Shown piece by piece: positions 1 through 6,444 of a DNA stretch of 25,857 bases (positions are counted from its first letter, which is position 1; each line of letters begins with the position of its first letter). The position numbers and the translations under genes are program-made. The stretch lies in the IMG/VR virus record IMGVR_UViG_3300042516_003390, positions 1 to 25,857 of that record; one strand, given 5' to 3'. The stretch comes from a virus. Below the pieces are notes generated by a model. The model made no database searches, had not been told where the DNA came from, and worked only from the letters and a program-made list of their open reading frames with translations.

Positions 1-1
1 A

Positions 2-643
2 GTATTCTTTGATGAGTTTGATGGGACAACTAATGATGTGATGCTTTGTCTTCGTGGAGTGATTGAGCAACTTCACAATAATGTATGCTTTATTTTTACC
101 TGCAATAATCTTAATAAAATTATTGAACCAATTCAATCAAGGTGTGTTGTTCTTAAATATACTCCCATTCCAAAGAATGAAAAACCTGAGATGATGGTAT
201 CTATTTTTAATAGAATGTCTCACATTCTTGACGAGGAAAATATTGAATATGATAAAAAAGTTGTAGCAGAACTTATCAAAAACTATTTTCCAGATACAAG
301 GCAACTACTCAATACTCTTCAAAGGTATTCTACGGGGGGTAAAATTGACTCAGGAATTCTTGCATCGTTCTCAGACATCTCAGTAAATGAACTCATCAAG
401 AACCTTAAAGAAAAGAACTTCACCGAAGTACGCAAGTGGGTGGTCTCCAACTTGGACAACGATGCTTCTAGTTTACTTCGTAGGGTGTATGACGCCTGTT
501 ATGATTGCCTTTCGCCCCAGTCTATCCCTGCTGCCGTTCTTGTTATTGCTAAGTATCAATACCAATGTGCGTTCGTGGCTGATCAGGAAATAAATCTTCT
601 TGCAGCATTAACTGAAATTATGTGTGAGTGTGAATTCAAATGA
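2..643 (+). CDS. 44: Clamp loader large subunit gp44, C-terminal part (5' end outside window)
   Basis: ATPase subunit of the T4-type sliding-clamp loader, which with gp62 opens and loads the gp45 clamp for the gp43 polymerase. The frame is open from base 2, so the N-terminus with Walker A lies upstream of the window. The visible 213 residues begin with the Walker B/DExx segment (VFFDEFDG). A sensor-1 strand (FIFTCNN) and an SRC arginine-finger motif (IQSRC) follow, in the order usual for AAA+ clamp loaders. The stop TGA overlaps the ATG of the next gene (ATGA). In T4 the next gene is 62; here four genes intervene. Family assignment is firm; only the fragment length is uncertain. Confidence 0.93.
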   Translation, partial: VFFDEFDGTTNDVMLCLRGVIEQLHNNVCFIFTCNNLNKIIEPIQSRCVVLKYTPIPKNEKPEMMVSIFNRMSHILDEENIEYDKKVVAELIKNYFPDTRQLLNTLQRYSTGGKIDSGILASFSDISVNELIKNLKEKNFTEVRKWVVSNLDNDASSLLRRVYDACYDCLSPQSIPAAVLVIAKYQYQCAFVADQEINLLAALTEIMCECEFK

Positions 644-834
644 AAGTCCCATCTAAATCTGATTTAATCCATTATAAAATTCAAGCAGCAATGCGTGAGC
701 ATGTTTTTGAAGAAGATCAAATGAAATATCTTGGTCTTCGTCATGATGGCAAACACTGGTATCTTGTTGGTGGAGAATATGAAGTATCCGCTGATCAATT
801 TGAAGAATTTGAAATGATTGAGGAATTAAAATGA
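640..834 (+). CDS. Conserved-type small protein of unknown function (64 aa)
   Basis: A 64-residue acidic protein with no recognisable catalytic motif. Its middle (HDGKHWYLVGGEYEVS) looks like a short beta-hairpin, and the C-terminus is Glu-rich (FEEFEMIEELK). The start overlaps the gp44 stop as ATGA and the stop overlaps the next start in the same way, so it is probably translationally coupled within the clamp-loader operon. Small genes between 44 and 62 are plausible in cyanophages, but I cannot name this one. Coding status rests on the exact overlaps and on codon use like its neighbours. Confidence 0.75.
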   Translation: MKVPSKSDLIHYKIQAAMREHVFEEDQMKYLGLRHDGKHWYLVGGEYEVSADQFEEFEMIEELK

Positions 835-1040
835 ATCCATATAAAATTAACAAAGCATCTCTTGTTGAAGTTCCAATCAAAACCACACCCGAAAATGTAA
901 AAGAGGCAAATGAAGGTCTCTTTCGTGCTAAAATGACTCTTCCTGCTGCCGCCAAGCACTGTGGCATGACGCAGAAGGAAATGAAACTTACATTCTTTGA
1001 ATACCTGAAGTATAATAAACCTGATTACAAGAATACTTAA
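831..1040 (+). CDS. Small protein of unknown function with a helix-turn-helix-like segment (69 aa)
   Basis: A 69-residue protein coupled to the preceding gene by an ATGA overlap. Residues of about 35-58 (LPAAAKHCGMTQKEMKLTFFEYL) read like a short helix-turn-helix, with an Ala-rich helix, a Gly/Met turn and a second helix, so nucleic-acid binding is possible but unproven. It is followed after 2 bases by the putative nuclease gene. I do not recognise the family. Its place between gp44 and a methylase/nuclease pair makes a DNA-metabolism role reasonable, by inference only. Confidence 0.72.
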   Translation: MNPYKINKASLVEVPIKTTPENVKEANEGLFRAKMTLPAAAKHCGMTQKEMKLTFFEYLKYNKPDYKNT

Positions 1041-1042
1041 TT

Positions 1043-1564
1043 ATGATGGACATCAAGCGTTGCAATCTTGCTGAATTTTTTGGTTGTGTTAAAGCAACTA
1101 ATACAAAGCAAATGAAATCTAATGTGTTTAAAACTTTCCGAACTTATCTTCAAGAAAAATCATTTGCGAAATGGAGTGACGGTCAATTAATTTATGTTGG
1201 AGATTATCAAAACGGAGTAGACTTTCTTTCTGAAGATGGAACTCCATTGGAAATGAAAGGAATGTTGAATATGTTTAATCAAAATGGATCAACAAAAGCA
1301 ATTGATTTGAAAAATTTCCGATCTGATAATAAAAATATTGATAAAACTTTTGAGTATATGCTTTTGGTTGATACTGAAAAGATGATAATTGCTGCTACTG
1401 ATTGGGATACTGTAAAATCACGTACATATTATACTCAAAAATCTCCTACGGCAAAGTTTAAATTGCAAGATGGGGATTATGAAGTTCTTGCTTATGACAT
1501 TGAACCCGCAGAAAAGTGCATTACTTCTTCTGAAATTCTTGATTCTGTGGAGCGTATTTTGTGA
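1043..1564 (+). CDS. Putative PD-(D/E)XK nuclease next to Dam methylase (173 aa)
   Basis: A 173-residue protein of no family I can name with certainty. Residues 58-73 (GVDFLSEDGTPLEMKG) match the spacing of a PD-(D/E)XK core: Asp60, then Glu70-x-Lys72 on a following strand. A beta-strand-like stretch (YMLLVDTEKMIIAATDW) lies at about 105-121. Two ATGs (1043 and 1046) are possible starts. The stop overlaps the adenine methylase start by one base (TGATG), so the two are probably co-translated. A nuclease coupled to a methylase suggests a restriction-modification pair. That is an inference from one motif plus context; an unrelated accessory protein is the alternative. Coding status itself is secure. 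Confidence 0.6.
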   Translation: MMDIKRCNLAEFFGCVKATNTKQMKSNVFKTFRTYLQEKSFAKWSDGQLIYVGDYQNGVDFLSEDGTPLEMKGMLNMFNQNGSTKAIDLKNFRSDNKNIDKTFEYMLLVDTEKMIIAATDWDTVKSRTYYTQKSPTAKFKLQDGDYEVLAYDIEPAEKCITSSEILDSVERIL

Positions 1565-2436
1565 TGAAATCTCTTAAGACGCCGCTCCGCTACCCAGGAG
1601 GTAAGTCCCGTGCTTGTGAAAAGATGGGACCTTACTTTCCAGATCTTCGCAACTATGATGAGTTCCGCGAACCATTTCTTGGTGGTGGAAGTGTTGCAAT
1701 TTATATCACAAAGAAATATCCTAATCTAGATATTTGGGTAAATGATCTTTATGAACCTCTTGTAAACTTCTGGCAACAACTCCAGATGTTTGGAACTGAT
1801 ATTAAAGATAGACTTGTAGATCTTAAGACGACAAATAATACTCCAGTCCTGGCAAAAGAACTTTTTCTTAAAGCAAAGGATCAAGTTAATGACAAAGATT
1901 TGCCAAGCATTGATCGTGCTATGGCTTTCTATATTGTCAATAAGTGTAGTTTCAGTGGTCTCACAGAGAGTTCTTCATTTTCTGAACAGGCATCCAATTC
2001 AAACTTCAGTCTGCGTGGAATTGAAAAATTGCCTGCGTATTCTTCGTTGATTTCAAAATGGCGTATAACTAATTACTCATACGACTATCTGATGGATGGA
2101 AACATGGGTGCTTTTATGTATCTGGATCCTCCTTATGATATTAAGGATAATCTCTATGGGCACAAGGGATCAATGCACAAAGGATTTGATCACGATAAGT
2201 TTGCTGCCGATTGTGATTCTAATAAAATGGATCAACTGGTAAGTTATAACTCCGATCAACTTGTAAAAGATAGGTTTAAGAACTGGAACGCTGCTGAGTT
2301 CGATCTTACTTACACAATGCGTTCTGTTGGTGAATATATGCGTGAGCAAAAACAACGTAAAGAACTCTTGCTTTTTAATTATGGAATTGAAGGACTGGTT
2401 AAACTCTATCAATCAAACGAAGAAAAATCTGATTGA
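1564..2436 (+). CDS. dam: Dam-type DNA adenine N6-methyltransferase
   Basis: An AdoMet-dependent adenine methylase of the T4/E. coli Dam (D12) class, expected to methylate GATC or a related site in phage DNA. Visible motifs in order: TPLRYPGGKSR near the N-terminus, motif I with FREPFLGGGS (about residues 34-43), a NDLYEPLV acidic-loop region (about 60-67), and motif IV DPPY (about 188-191). At 290 aa it is close to the usual family length. An in-frame GTG at 1561 is an alternative start, but ATG 1564 overlaps the upstream stop (TGATG). Its 3' end runs 56 bases into gp62 in a different frame. It sits where T4 has 44 directly joined to 62, so it is part of an inserted module. Specificity for GATC is inferred from the family. 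Confidence 0.9.
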   Translation: MKSLKTPLRYPGGKSRACEKMGPYFPDLRNYDEFREPFLGGGSVAIYITKKYPNLDIWVNDLYEPLVNFWQQLQMFGTDIKDRLVDLKTTNNTPVLAKELFLKAKDQVNDKDLPSIDRAMAFYIVNKCSFSGLTESSSFSEQASNSNFSLRGIEKLPAYSSLISKWRITNYSYDYLMDGNMGAFMYLDPPYDIKDNLYGHKGSMHKGFDHDKFAADCDSNKMDQLVSYNSDQLVKDRFKNWNAAEFDLTYTMRSVGEYMREQKQRKELLLFNYGIEGLVKLYQSNEEKSD

Positions 2437-2761
2437 TGAAGATCCTTCGCTTGAGAAGGAATATGCTCCATATATTATCAATAGATGTTTTTCTGGGCAC
2501 ATTGATTGTATTATGTTTGCGAATGAAATGAATCGCTATCATTTTCTTCCAAAGAAGATGCAATATGATTTTTTGCTAAATAGTCTGAGGAAAAAGAAGA
2601 GATTTTCTCCCTGGCTCCGACAAGATAAAATCAAAGATCTTGATTATGTTAAACGTTACTATGGTTATAGTAATGAAAAGGCAAAACAAGCTTTGAGGAT
2701 TCTTACTAAAGAACAACTAACATTTATTAAATCGAAATTTGAAACTGGAGGAACAAAATGA
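2381..2761 (+). CDS. 62: Clamp loader small subunit gp62
   Basis: The non-ATPase subunit of the T4-type clamp loader, partner of gp44. The recognisable core is YIINRCFSGHIDCIMFANEM followed by NRYHFLPKKMQ and a basic RKKKRFSPW stretch. The start is placed at ATG 2381 (MELKDWLNSIN), giving 126 aa. A longer frame opens upstream but adds residues with no resemblance to gp62. The chosen start lies inside the Dam gene, 56 bases before its stop, in another frame, so ribosomes finishing Dam could restart here. The stop overlaps the RegA start (ATGA), and a good Shine-Dalgarno for RegA (GGAGG) lies in its last codons. Confidence 0.88.
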   Translation: MELKDWLNSINQTKKNLIDEDPSLEKEYAPYIINRCFSGHIDCIMFANEMNRYHFLPKKMQYDFLLNSLRKKKRFSPWLRQDKIKDLDYVKRYYGYSNEKAKQALRILTKEQLTFIKSKFETGGTK

Positions 2762-3195
2762 GTGTCGTTCAAGAACCTGAAGTAAAGTGGACGCCCGATC
2801 AAATGGTTGAAGTGGTTCTTAATGAACCAGATGACTTTTTGAAAGTACGCGAAACTTTGACTCGCATTGGAGTCGCATCACGTAAGGAAAAGAAAATCTA
2901 TCAGTCTTGCCATATTTTGCACAAGCAAGGTAGATATTATCTCGTTCACTTTAAGGAACTGTTTGCTCTAGATGGTAAACACGCAAATCTTACTGTGAAT
3001 GATGTTCAGCGTCGTAATCGTATTGCTCAACTGCTTGCAGATTGGGGGTTAATTGGAATTGTAGATGCTACTAAAATTCAAGATATAGCTCCTTTAAATC
3101 AAATTAAAGTCCTTGCTTACAAGGACAAAGGAGATTGGATTTTAGAAACCAAGTATAATATTGGGAAAAAGGGAAAAGCGGTAGAAACCGAATGA
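2758..3195 (+). CDS. regA: RegA translational repressor
   Basis: Binds the ribosome-binding regions of phage early mRNAs and blocks their translation; in T4, 44 and 62 are among its targets. The sequence follows T4 RegA closely in order: EPDDFLKVRETLTRIG, YQSCHILHKQGRYYLVHFKE, then RRNRIAQLLADWGLI and a C-terminal KYNIG. At 145 aa it is longer than T4 RegA (122), with about 15 extra N-terminal and a few extra C-terminal residues. An internal ATG at 2803 would give a T4-like start, but ATG 2758 has the better context (GGAGG 7 bases upstream, ATGA overlap with gp62). It ends just before a strong terminator. Confidence 0.93.
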   Translation: MSVVQEPEVKWTPDQMVEVVLNEPDDFLKVRETLTRIGVASRKEKKIYQSCHILHKQGRYYLVHFKELFALDGKHANLTVNDVQRRNRIAQLLADWGLIGIVDATKIQDIAPLNQIKVLAYKDKGDWILETKYNIGKKGKAVETE

Positions 3196-3201
3196 TAAAG
3201 T

Positions 3202-3225
3202 GCGGGTTTTGCGACCCGCTTTTTT
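3202..3225 (+). terminator. Intrinsic terminator after regA
   Basis: A 6-bp GC-rich stem (GCGGGT 3202-3207 with ACCCGC 3214-3219), a 6-base loop and a run of six T. It begins 7 bases after the RegA stop and closes the clamp-loader operon. Confidence 0.9.
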
Positions 3226-3236
3226 ATTAAAAGTAT

Positions 3237-3242
3237 TATAAT
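3237..3242 (+). promoter_or_regulatory. Likely -10 box upstream of hsp20
   Basis: TATAAT at 3237-3242 just after the regA terminator. No TTGACA-like -35 sits 16-18 bases upstream (that position falls in the terminator stem). The same bases also match the late motif loosely (TATAATTA, one mismatch to TATAAATA). A start 7-10 bases downstream would fall at the base of the hairpin at 3247-3269. The promoter class is therefore uncertain. Confidence 0.45.
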
Positions 3243-3246
3243 TATA

Positions 3247-3269
3247 TGTGGACGCCGAAAGGGTCCACA
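3247..3269 (+). promoter_or_regulatory. GAAA-tetraloop hairpin in the hsp20 leader
   Basis: Perfect 7-bp stem TGTGGAC (3247-3253) with GTCCACA (3263-3269), a bulged G, two more C-G pairs and a GAAA tetraloop. It lies about 5 bases after a TATAAT box, so it would form the extreme 5' end of the hsp20 message. It resembles a 5' stabilising stem-loop; it does not overlap the Shine-Dalgarno at about 3290, so a simple thermosensor that hides the ribosome site is less likely. Confidence 0.6.
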
Positions 3270-3302
3270 CAACACAAACTCGCTTTTAAAGGAGCTACCA
3301 TA

Positions 3303-3743
3303 ATGACTAATCTTGCAACTTCAAGATTTAATTCTGCAGATCTTCCTGCGTTGATGGATAGGATCAACAAATATAGTATTGGAATGGATGAATATTTTGA
3401 TCGCATTTTCCATCTACATGAAACCACAACTAACTATCCTCCATATAATCTAGTTCAAGTCAGTAACGTAGAATCGCGTTTAGAACTTGCCCTTGCTGGA
3501 TTTAAGAAGAAAGAGGTTTATGTCTACACTCAAGACGGTAAACTCTTTATTGAGGGTCAAAAAGAAGATAAAGAAACGGAGTCCAACTATCTCCATAAAG
3601 GTTTGGCTCAACGGAGTTTTAAGAGAGCGTGGACACTCTCTGATGATACAGAAGTTAGATCAGTTGATTTTGAGGATGGTCTTTTGACTGTGACTCTTGG
3701 TAGAATTGTTCCTGATCATCATAAGCGCAAAGATTACCTATAA
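3303..3743 (+). CDS. hsp20: Small heat-shock protein Hsp20 (IbpA/IbpB-like)
   Basis: A cytoplasmic holdase chaperone common in T4-like cyanophages. The alpha-crystallin domain is clear: YPPYNLVQVSNVESRLELAL at 45-64, GKLFIEGQK at 79-87, YLHKGLAQRSFKRAWTL at 96-112 and DGLLTVTL at 125-132, with a short C-terminal tail containing RIVP. The length is 146 aa, about that of bacterial IbpA. The frame is open further upstream to 3246, but that ATG lies in the leader hairpin; ATG 3303 is preceded by AAAGGAG and gives the typical N-terminus. It lies between the RegA and polymerase operons, and its stop codon TAA forms part of a TATAAATA late promoter. Confidence 0.93.
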   Translation: MTNLATSRFNSADLPALMDRINKYSIGMDEYFDRIFHLHETTTNYPPYNLVQVSNVESRLELALAGFKKKEVYVYTQDGKLFIEGQKEDKETESNYLHKGLAQRSFKRAWTLSDDTEVRSVDFEDGLLTVTLGRIVPDHHKRKDYL

Positions 3744-3746
3744 ATA
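3739..3746 (+). promoter_or_regulatory. T4-type late promoter overlapping the hsp20 stop codon
   Basis: Exact TATAAATA at 3739-3746, the late motif read by the phage sigma (gp55-type) factor. Initiation is expected near 3752. The terminator at 3775-3815 lies just downstream, so the predicted product is a short RNA. Confidence 0.6.
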
Positions 3747-3751
3747 TAATT

Positions 3752-3815
3752 GAATATCGTCGGCGCTATGCCACGGGAGGTAACTGGCAAAATCCAGTTG
3801 ACACCTCCCTTTTTT
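3752..3815 (+). ncRNA. Candidate short late RNA (about 64 nt)
   Basis: Predicted only from signals: a TATAAATA late promoter directs a start near 3752, and an intrinsic terminator ends at about 3815, with no open reading frame or ribosome site between. The RNA would hold a small hairpin (GGC 3762-3764 with GCC 3770-3772) and the large two-part terminator stem. It could be a true small RNA or simply futile transcription. Confidence 0.35.
3775..3815 (+). terminator. Two-part intrinsic terminator after hsp20
   Basis: Outer stem GGGAGGT (3775-3781) with ACCTCCC (3803-3809), inner stem AACTGG (3782-3787) with CCAGTT (3794-3799), a 6-base loop, a 3-base bulge (GAC) and six T from 3810. The right arm contains the -35 box of the promoter that serves the next operon. 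Confidence 0.88.
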
Positions 3816-3826
3816 CGTACTATAAT
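3798..3826 (+). promoter_or_regulatory. Consensus sigma70-type early promoter of the replication operon
   Basis: TTGACA at 3798-3803, a spacer of exactly 17 bases, and TATAAT at 3821-3826: a perfect match to the bacterial housekeeping consensus, expected to be read by host RNA polymerase early in infection. The -35 box is built from terminator bases. First gene downstream is at 3851. Confidence 0.9.
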
Positions 3827-3850
3827 TTGAATACAAAGGAATGATTAGGT

Positions 3851-4318
3851 ATGTCCATTAAACTAGCGTTATTAAAAACGGGTGATACTATTATTGCTGA
3901 TATGAAAGAATTGGTCATTGAAGATAAAGTTCAAGGATATCTTTTATATCTTCCTCACAAAATATCAGTTGCAAAATCTGTTTTAATTACTGAGGAAAAA
4001 AATTCAGAGAATGGAGATGTTCCAGTTGAAGTCACATTATCACCTTGGATGTTATTGAGTTCTGATAGGAAAATTGCAATTACATCTGATTGGGTAGTAA
4101 CTGTTGTCAATCCTCTCGATACAATTATTGACATTTATAAAGAAAAAATTAGTGGTCTTGTTGAGCAAGAATTTGACCAATTAAATTTACCTGATATTGG
4201 AGATCCCAATTTAGATAATAATAGCAGTATATTTAAATCCACATATGACGAACCAACCTCAGACTCAGACTCAGACTCAAATTCAGAATCCGAATTTGAA
4301 GACTCTTATATTGAATAA
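3851..4318 (+). CDS. Unknown protein with Sm-like beta core and Ser/Asp-rich tail (155 aa)
   Basis: First gene after the early promoter. The N-terminal 110 residues read as a small beta-rich domain (IKLALLKTGDTIIADMKE, then VPVEVTLSP, RKIAITSDWVVTVVNP), somewhat like Sm/Lsm folds of conserved cyanophage hypothetical proteins. A charged tail rich in Asp, Ser and Glu (residues about 137-153) follows. The next gene has the same core arrangement, so the two look like paralogues. The tail is encoded by a short TCAGAC repeat which is also read in another frame as the start of the next gene. Function is unknown; being first in the replication operon suggests an early role. Confidence 0.8.
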   Translation: MSIKLALLKTGDTIIADMKELVIEDKVQGYLLYLPHKISVAKSVLITEEKNSENGDVPVEVTLSPWMLLSSDRKIAITSDWVVTVVNPLDTIIDIYKEKISGLVEQEFDQLNLPDIGDPNLDNNSSIFKSTYDEPTSDSDSDSNSESEFEDSYIE

Positions 4319-4553
4319 TAATACGTGCCTTATTTCTATTGTTGAAGAAGTTTATGCGGAACTTGGAGAACCTAATTGTAAATTGATCAATCCGTATGAA
4401 ATAATAAAAGAAGAAATTACGCATAATATTTCTTTAAAAGTTTGGCCAGATTATACAACACAGAGAGAAATTATGATCAGTTCTGAGCATATTTTAACTC
4501 TTGTTGAACCTTCTGAAAATATTATTAGAAAATACCTTGAATTAACTGCCTAA
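4245..4553 (+). CDS. Paralogue of the preceding protein, overlapping it out of frame (102 aa)
   Basis: Starts inside the 3' end of the previous gene and overlaps it by 74 bases in another frame; no clear Shine-Dalgarno is seen. A Gln/Thr repeat (QTQTQTQIQNPN) is followed by a core that lines up with the upstream protein: LKTLILNNNTCLISIVEEV against IKLALLKTGDTIIADMKEL, and ISLKVWPDY--REIMISSEHILTLVEPSENIIRKY against VEVTLSPWM--RKIAITSDWVVTVVNPLDTIIDIY. A tandem duplication with divergence is the simplest reading. The stop overlaps the gp43 start (TAATG). An internal start is possible, but no better ATG precedes the core. Confidence 0.72.
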   Translation: MTNQPQTQTQTQIQNPNLKTLILNNNTCLISIVEEVYAELGEPNCKLINPYEIIKEEITHNISLKVWPDYTTQREIMISSEHILTLVEPSENIIRKYLELTA

Positions 4554-5830
4554 TGAGATTTTACACTAACGTTCAAATGGTCGGGGACAACTTTCTTGTC
4601 CGTGGTTATGAAGATGGAAAACATTTCATGACCCGTGAGAAGTTTAACCCGACTCTTTTTGTCCCTGCCAATAAAAAAACTAAATACCAAACTTTAAATG
4701 GAGAATATGTAGAATCAGTTCAACCTGGATCTGTCCGTGATTGTAGGGAGTTCGTTAAAAAGTATGAGAATGTAGAAAACTTTAAAATCTTCGGAAATAC
4801 TCAATACATCTATCAGTATATTTCTGATATGTATCCTGAAGAAGAATTGAAGTTTGACATTAATAAGATTAAAGTAACTACTATTGATATTGAGGTTGCT
4901 TCTGAAAATGGATTCCCTGATGTAGAATCTGCTGCTGAAGAAGTTCTTTTGATTACTGTTCAAGATTATTCTTCAAAACAAATTAACACTTGGGGAAAGG
5001 GTCCCTTTCAAAATAAACAGAAGAATGTAAACTATCGTTCATTCTCAAGTGAGTATGATCTTCTGAATGATTTCATTAATTGGTGGATGATTGAATCCAA
5101 CACTCCTGAAGTTGTGACTGGGTGGAACAGCAAACTGTATGATATCCCTTATCTTGTTCGTAGAATTGATAGGGTTCTTGGTGAAAAACTGATGAAGCGT
5201 TTGTCTCCTTGGGGACTTGTTACTGAAGATGAAACTTATATCTCTGGACGTAAGCATCTTTGTTATGATATTGGAGGGATCTCACAGTTAGACTATCTTG
5301 ATCTTTATAAGAAATTTACTTATAAGGCACAGGAATCTTATCGACTGGATTATATTGCTGAAGTTGAACTGAAGCAAAAGAAACTAGATCACTCCGAGTT
5401 TGATACGTTCAAGGACTTCTATACCAAGGGTTGGCAGAAGTTTGTAGAGTACAATATCAAGGACGTGGAACTTGTTGACCGTTTGGAAGACAAGATGAAA
5501 CTGATTGAACTTGCGCTTACCATGGCATATGACGCCAAGGCAAACTATGAGGATGTATTTTCTCAAGTTCGTATGTGGGATACGATCATTTACAACTATC
5601 TGAAGAAAAGAAATATTGTTATTCCTCCTAAAGAACGTTCTGATAAAGACACCAAGTATGAGGGTGCTTATGTAAAGGAACCTATTCCTGGGATGTATGA
5701 TTATGTGGTAAGTTTTGACTTAAATTCACTTTATCCACACTTGATTATGCAATACGCAATATCTCCAGAAACACTTGTTGAAAAGCATGAACTTAATAAT
5801 CGTATTGCAGAGTTGGAAAAAATGTTGTAG
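4553..5830 (+). CDS. 43A: DNA polymerase gp43, N-terminal half (exonuclease domain and motif A)
   Basis: N-terminal fragment of the family B replicative polymerase. The 3'-5' exonuclease motifs are all present: Exo I DIE (Asp112, Glu114), Exo II WNSKLYD (about 191-197) and Exo III YNIKD (Tyr300, Asp304). Polymerase motif A, DLNSLYP, is at 389-395. The reading frame then stops at TAG 5828, 29 residues after motif A, where an HNH endonuclease gene begins. The rest (motifs B and C) is encoded from 6445. Joining the two frames at the repeated AAATGT restores an uninterrupted polymerase. The two halves probably assemble non-covalently, as described for split gp43 of some other T4-like phages. Confidence 0.93.
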   Translation: MRFYTNVQMVGDNFLVRGYEDGKHFMTREKFNPTLFVPANKKTKYQTLNGEYVESVQPGSVRDCREFVKKYENVENFKIFGNTQYIYQYISDMYPEEELKFDINKIKVTTIDIEVASENGFPDVESAAEEVLLITVQDYSSKQINTWGKGPFQNKQKNVNYRSFSSEYDLLNDFINWWMIESNTPEVVTGWNSKLYDIPYLVRRIDRVLGEKLMKRLSPWGLVTEDETYISGRKHLCYDIGGISQLDYLDLYKKFTYKAQESYRLDYIAEVELKQKKLDHSEFDTFKDFYTKGWQKFVEYNIKDVELVDRLEDKMKLIELALTMAYDAKANYEDVFSQVRMWDTIIYNYLKKRNIVIPPKERSDKDTKYEGAYVKEPIPGMYDYVVSFDLNSLYPHLIMQYAISPETLVEKHELNNRIAELEKML

Positions 5831-5843
5831 AATATCCTCATCT

Positions 5844-5851
5844 TATAAATA
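5844..5851 (+). promoter_or_regulatory. Late promoter of the HNH endonuclease
   Basis: Exact TATAAATA inside the cassette. Initiation is expected near 5857, about 20 bases before ATG 5877, so the endonuclease should be made late even though it sits in an early operon. Confidence 0.75.
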
Positions 5852-5876
5852 ATAATGTGTGGATACAATAAAACAA

Positions 5877-6443
5877 ATGCAACCAAAATTCAATATAACT
5901 AAAGAACAACTGAACCAACTTTATATTCTTGAAAATAAAAGTCGTAAAGAGTGCGCTGATTTTTTTGGATGCTCTGATCCTCTTATTAAACAAAAAATAC
6001 AAAAGTATGGACTCCAAAAACCTAAACATTTGGAGAATAAAAATAAAGAGAGAAAGGAAACTCTTTATTGTGAAAATTGCGGTTCTCCATTTATCGTAAG
6101 TAGGTTTAGGGCAATAAGTGAAAAATGGAAACTTCGTTTTTGTTCTCATTCTTGCTCTACTAAATTTAGATATTTGGGTGAAGAACATAAGAGGGCAGTT
6201 TTGAACTCTGTTGCTGCTCGTAGAAGATGTAGAATAAGAGATGCTTTTGATGAAACTGCAAATCAACAAAAAATAAATGAGATTTATTGTGAAGCAAAAC
6301 GATTAACAGAAGAAACTAATGTTCCTCACGAAGTAGACCACATAATTCCAATTTCAAAAGGAGGAAAGCATCACGAAGACAACTTGCAGATTATTACTAT
6401 GAGTGAAAACCGCAAAAAGCATACTAAAATTATGGAGAATTGA
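5877..6443 (+). CDS. HNH homing endonuclease (188 aa)
   Basis: Free-standing HNH nuclease expected to cut the uninterrupted gene 43 of competing phages. N-terminus: helix-turn-helix-like DNA-binding segment (about residues 8-44: TKEQLNQLYILENKSRKECA then CSDPLIKQKIQKYG). Middle: zinc-ribbon with CENC (65-68) and CSHSC (89-93). C-terminus: the HNH core HEVDHIIPISKGGKHHEDN with His155 after Asp154, Asn169 and Asn178. An upstream in-frame GTG (5859) is possible, but the predicted late start at about 5857 leaves no leader for it, so ATG 5877 is preferred. The 3' end supplies the GGAG for gp43B. No intein motifs are seen. Confidence 0.88.
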   Translation: MQPKFNITKEQLNQLYILENKSRKECADFFGCSDPLIKQKIQKYGLQKPKHLENKNKERKETLYCENCGSPFIVSRFRAISEKWKLRFCSHSCSTKFRYLGEEHKRAVLNSVAARRRCRIRDAFDETANQQKINEIYCEAKRLTEETNVPHEVDHIIPISKGGKHHEDNLQIITMSENRKKHTKIMEN

Positions 6444-6444
6444 A

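Noticed and set aside
3246-3302. Upstream ATG for hsp20
   Set aside because: It lies in the leader hairpin without a Shine-Dalgarno and adds residues foreign to Hsp20.
4128-4133. TTGACA inside the 155-aa gene as an early promoter
   Set aside because: No -10-like sequence at 16-18 bases downstream.
5833-5865. Inverted repeat TATCC/GGATA around the HNH late promoter, similar to that at the GIY-YIG gene
   Set aside because: Only 5 bp with a 23-base loop and no extension; too weak to claim.
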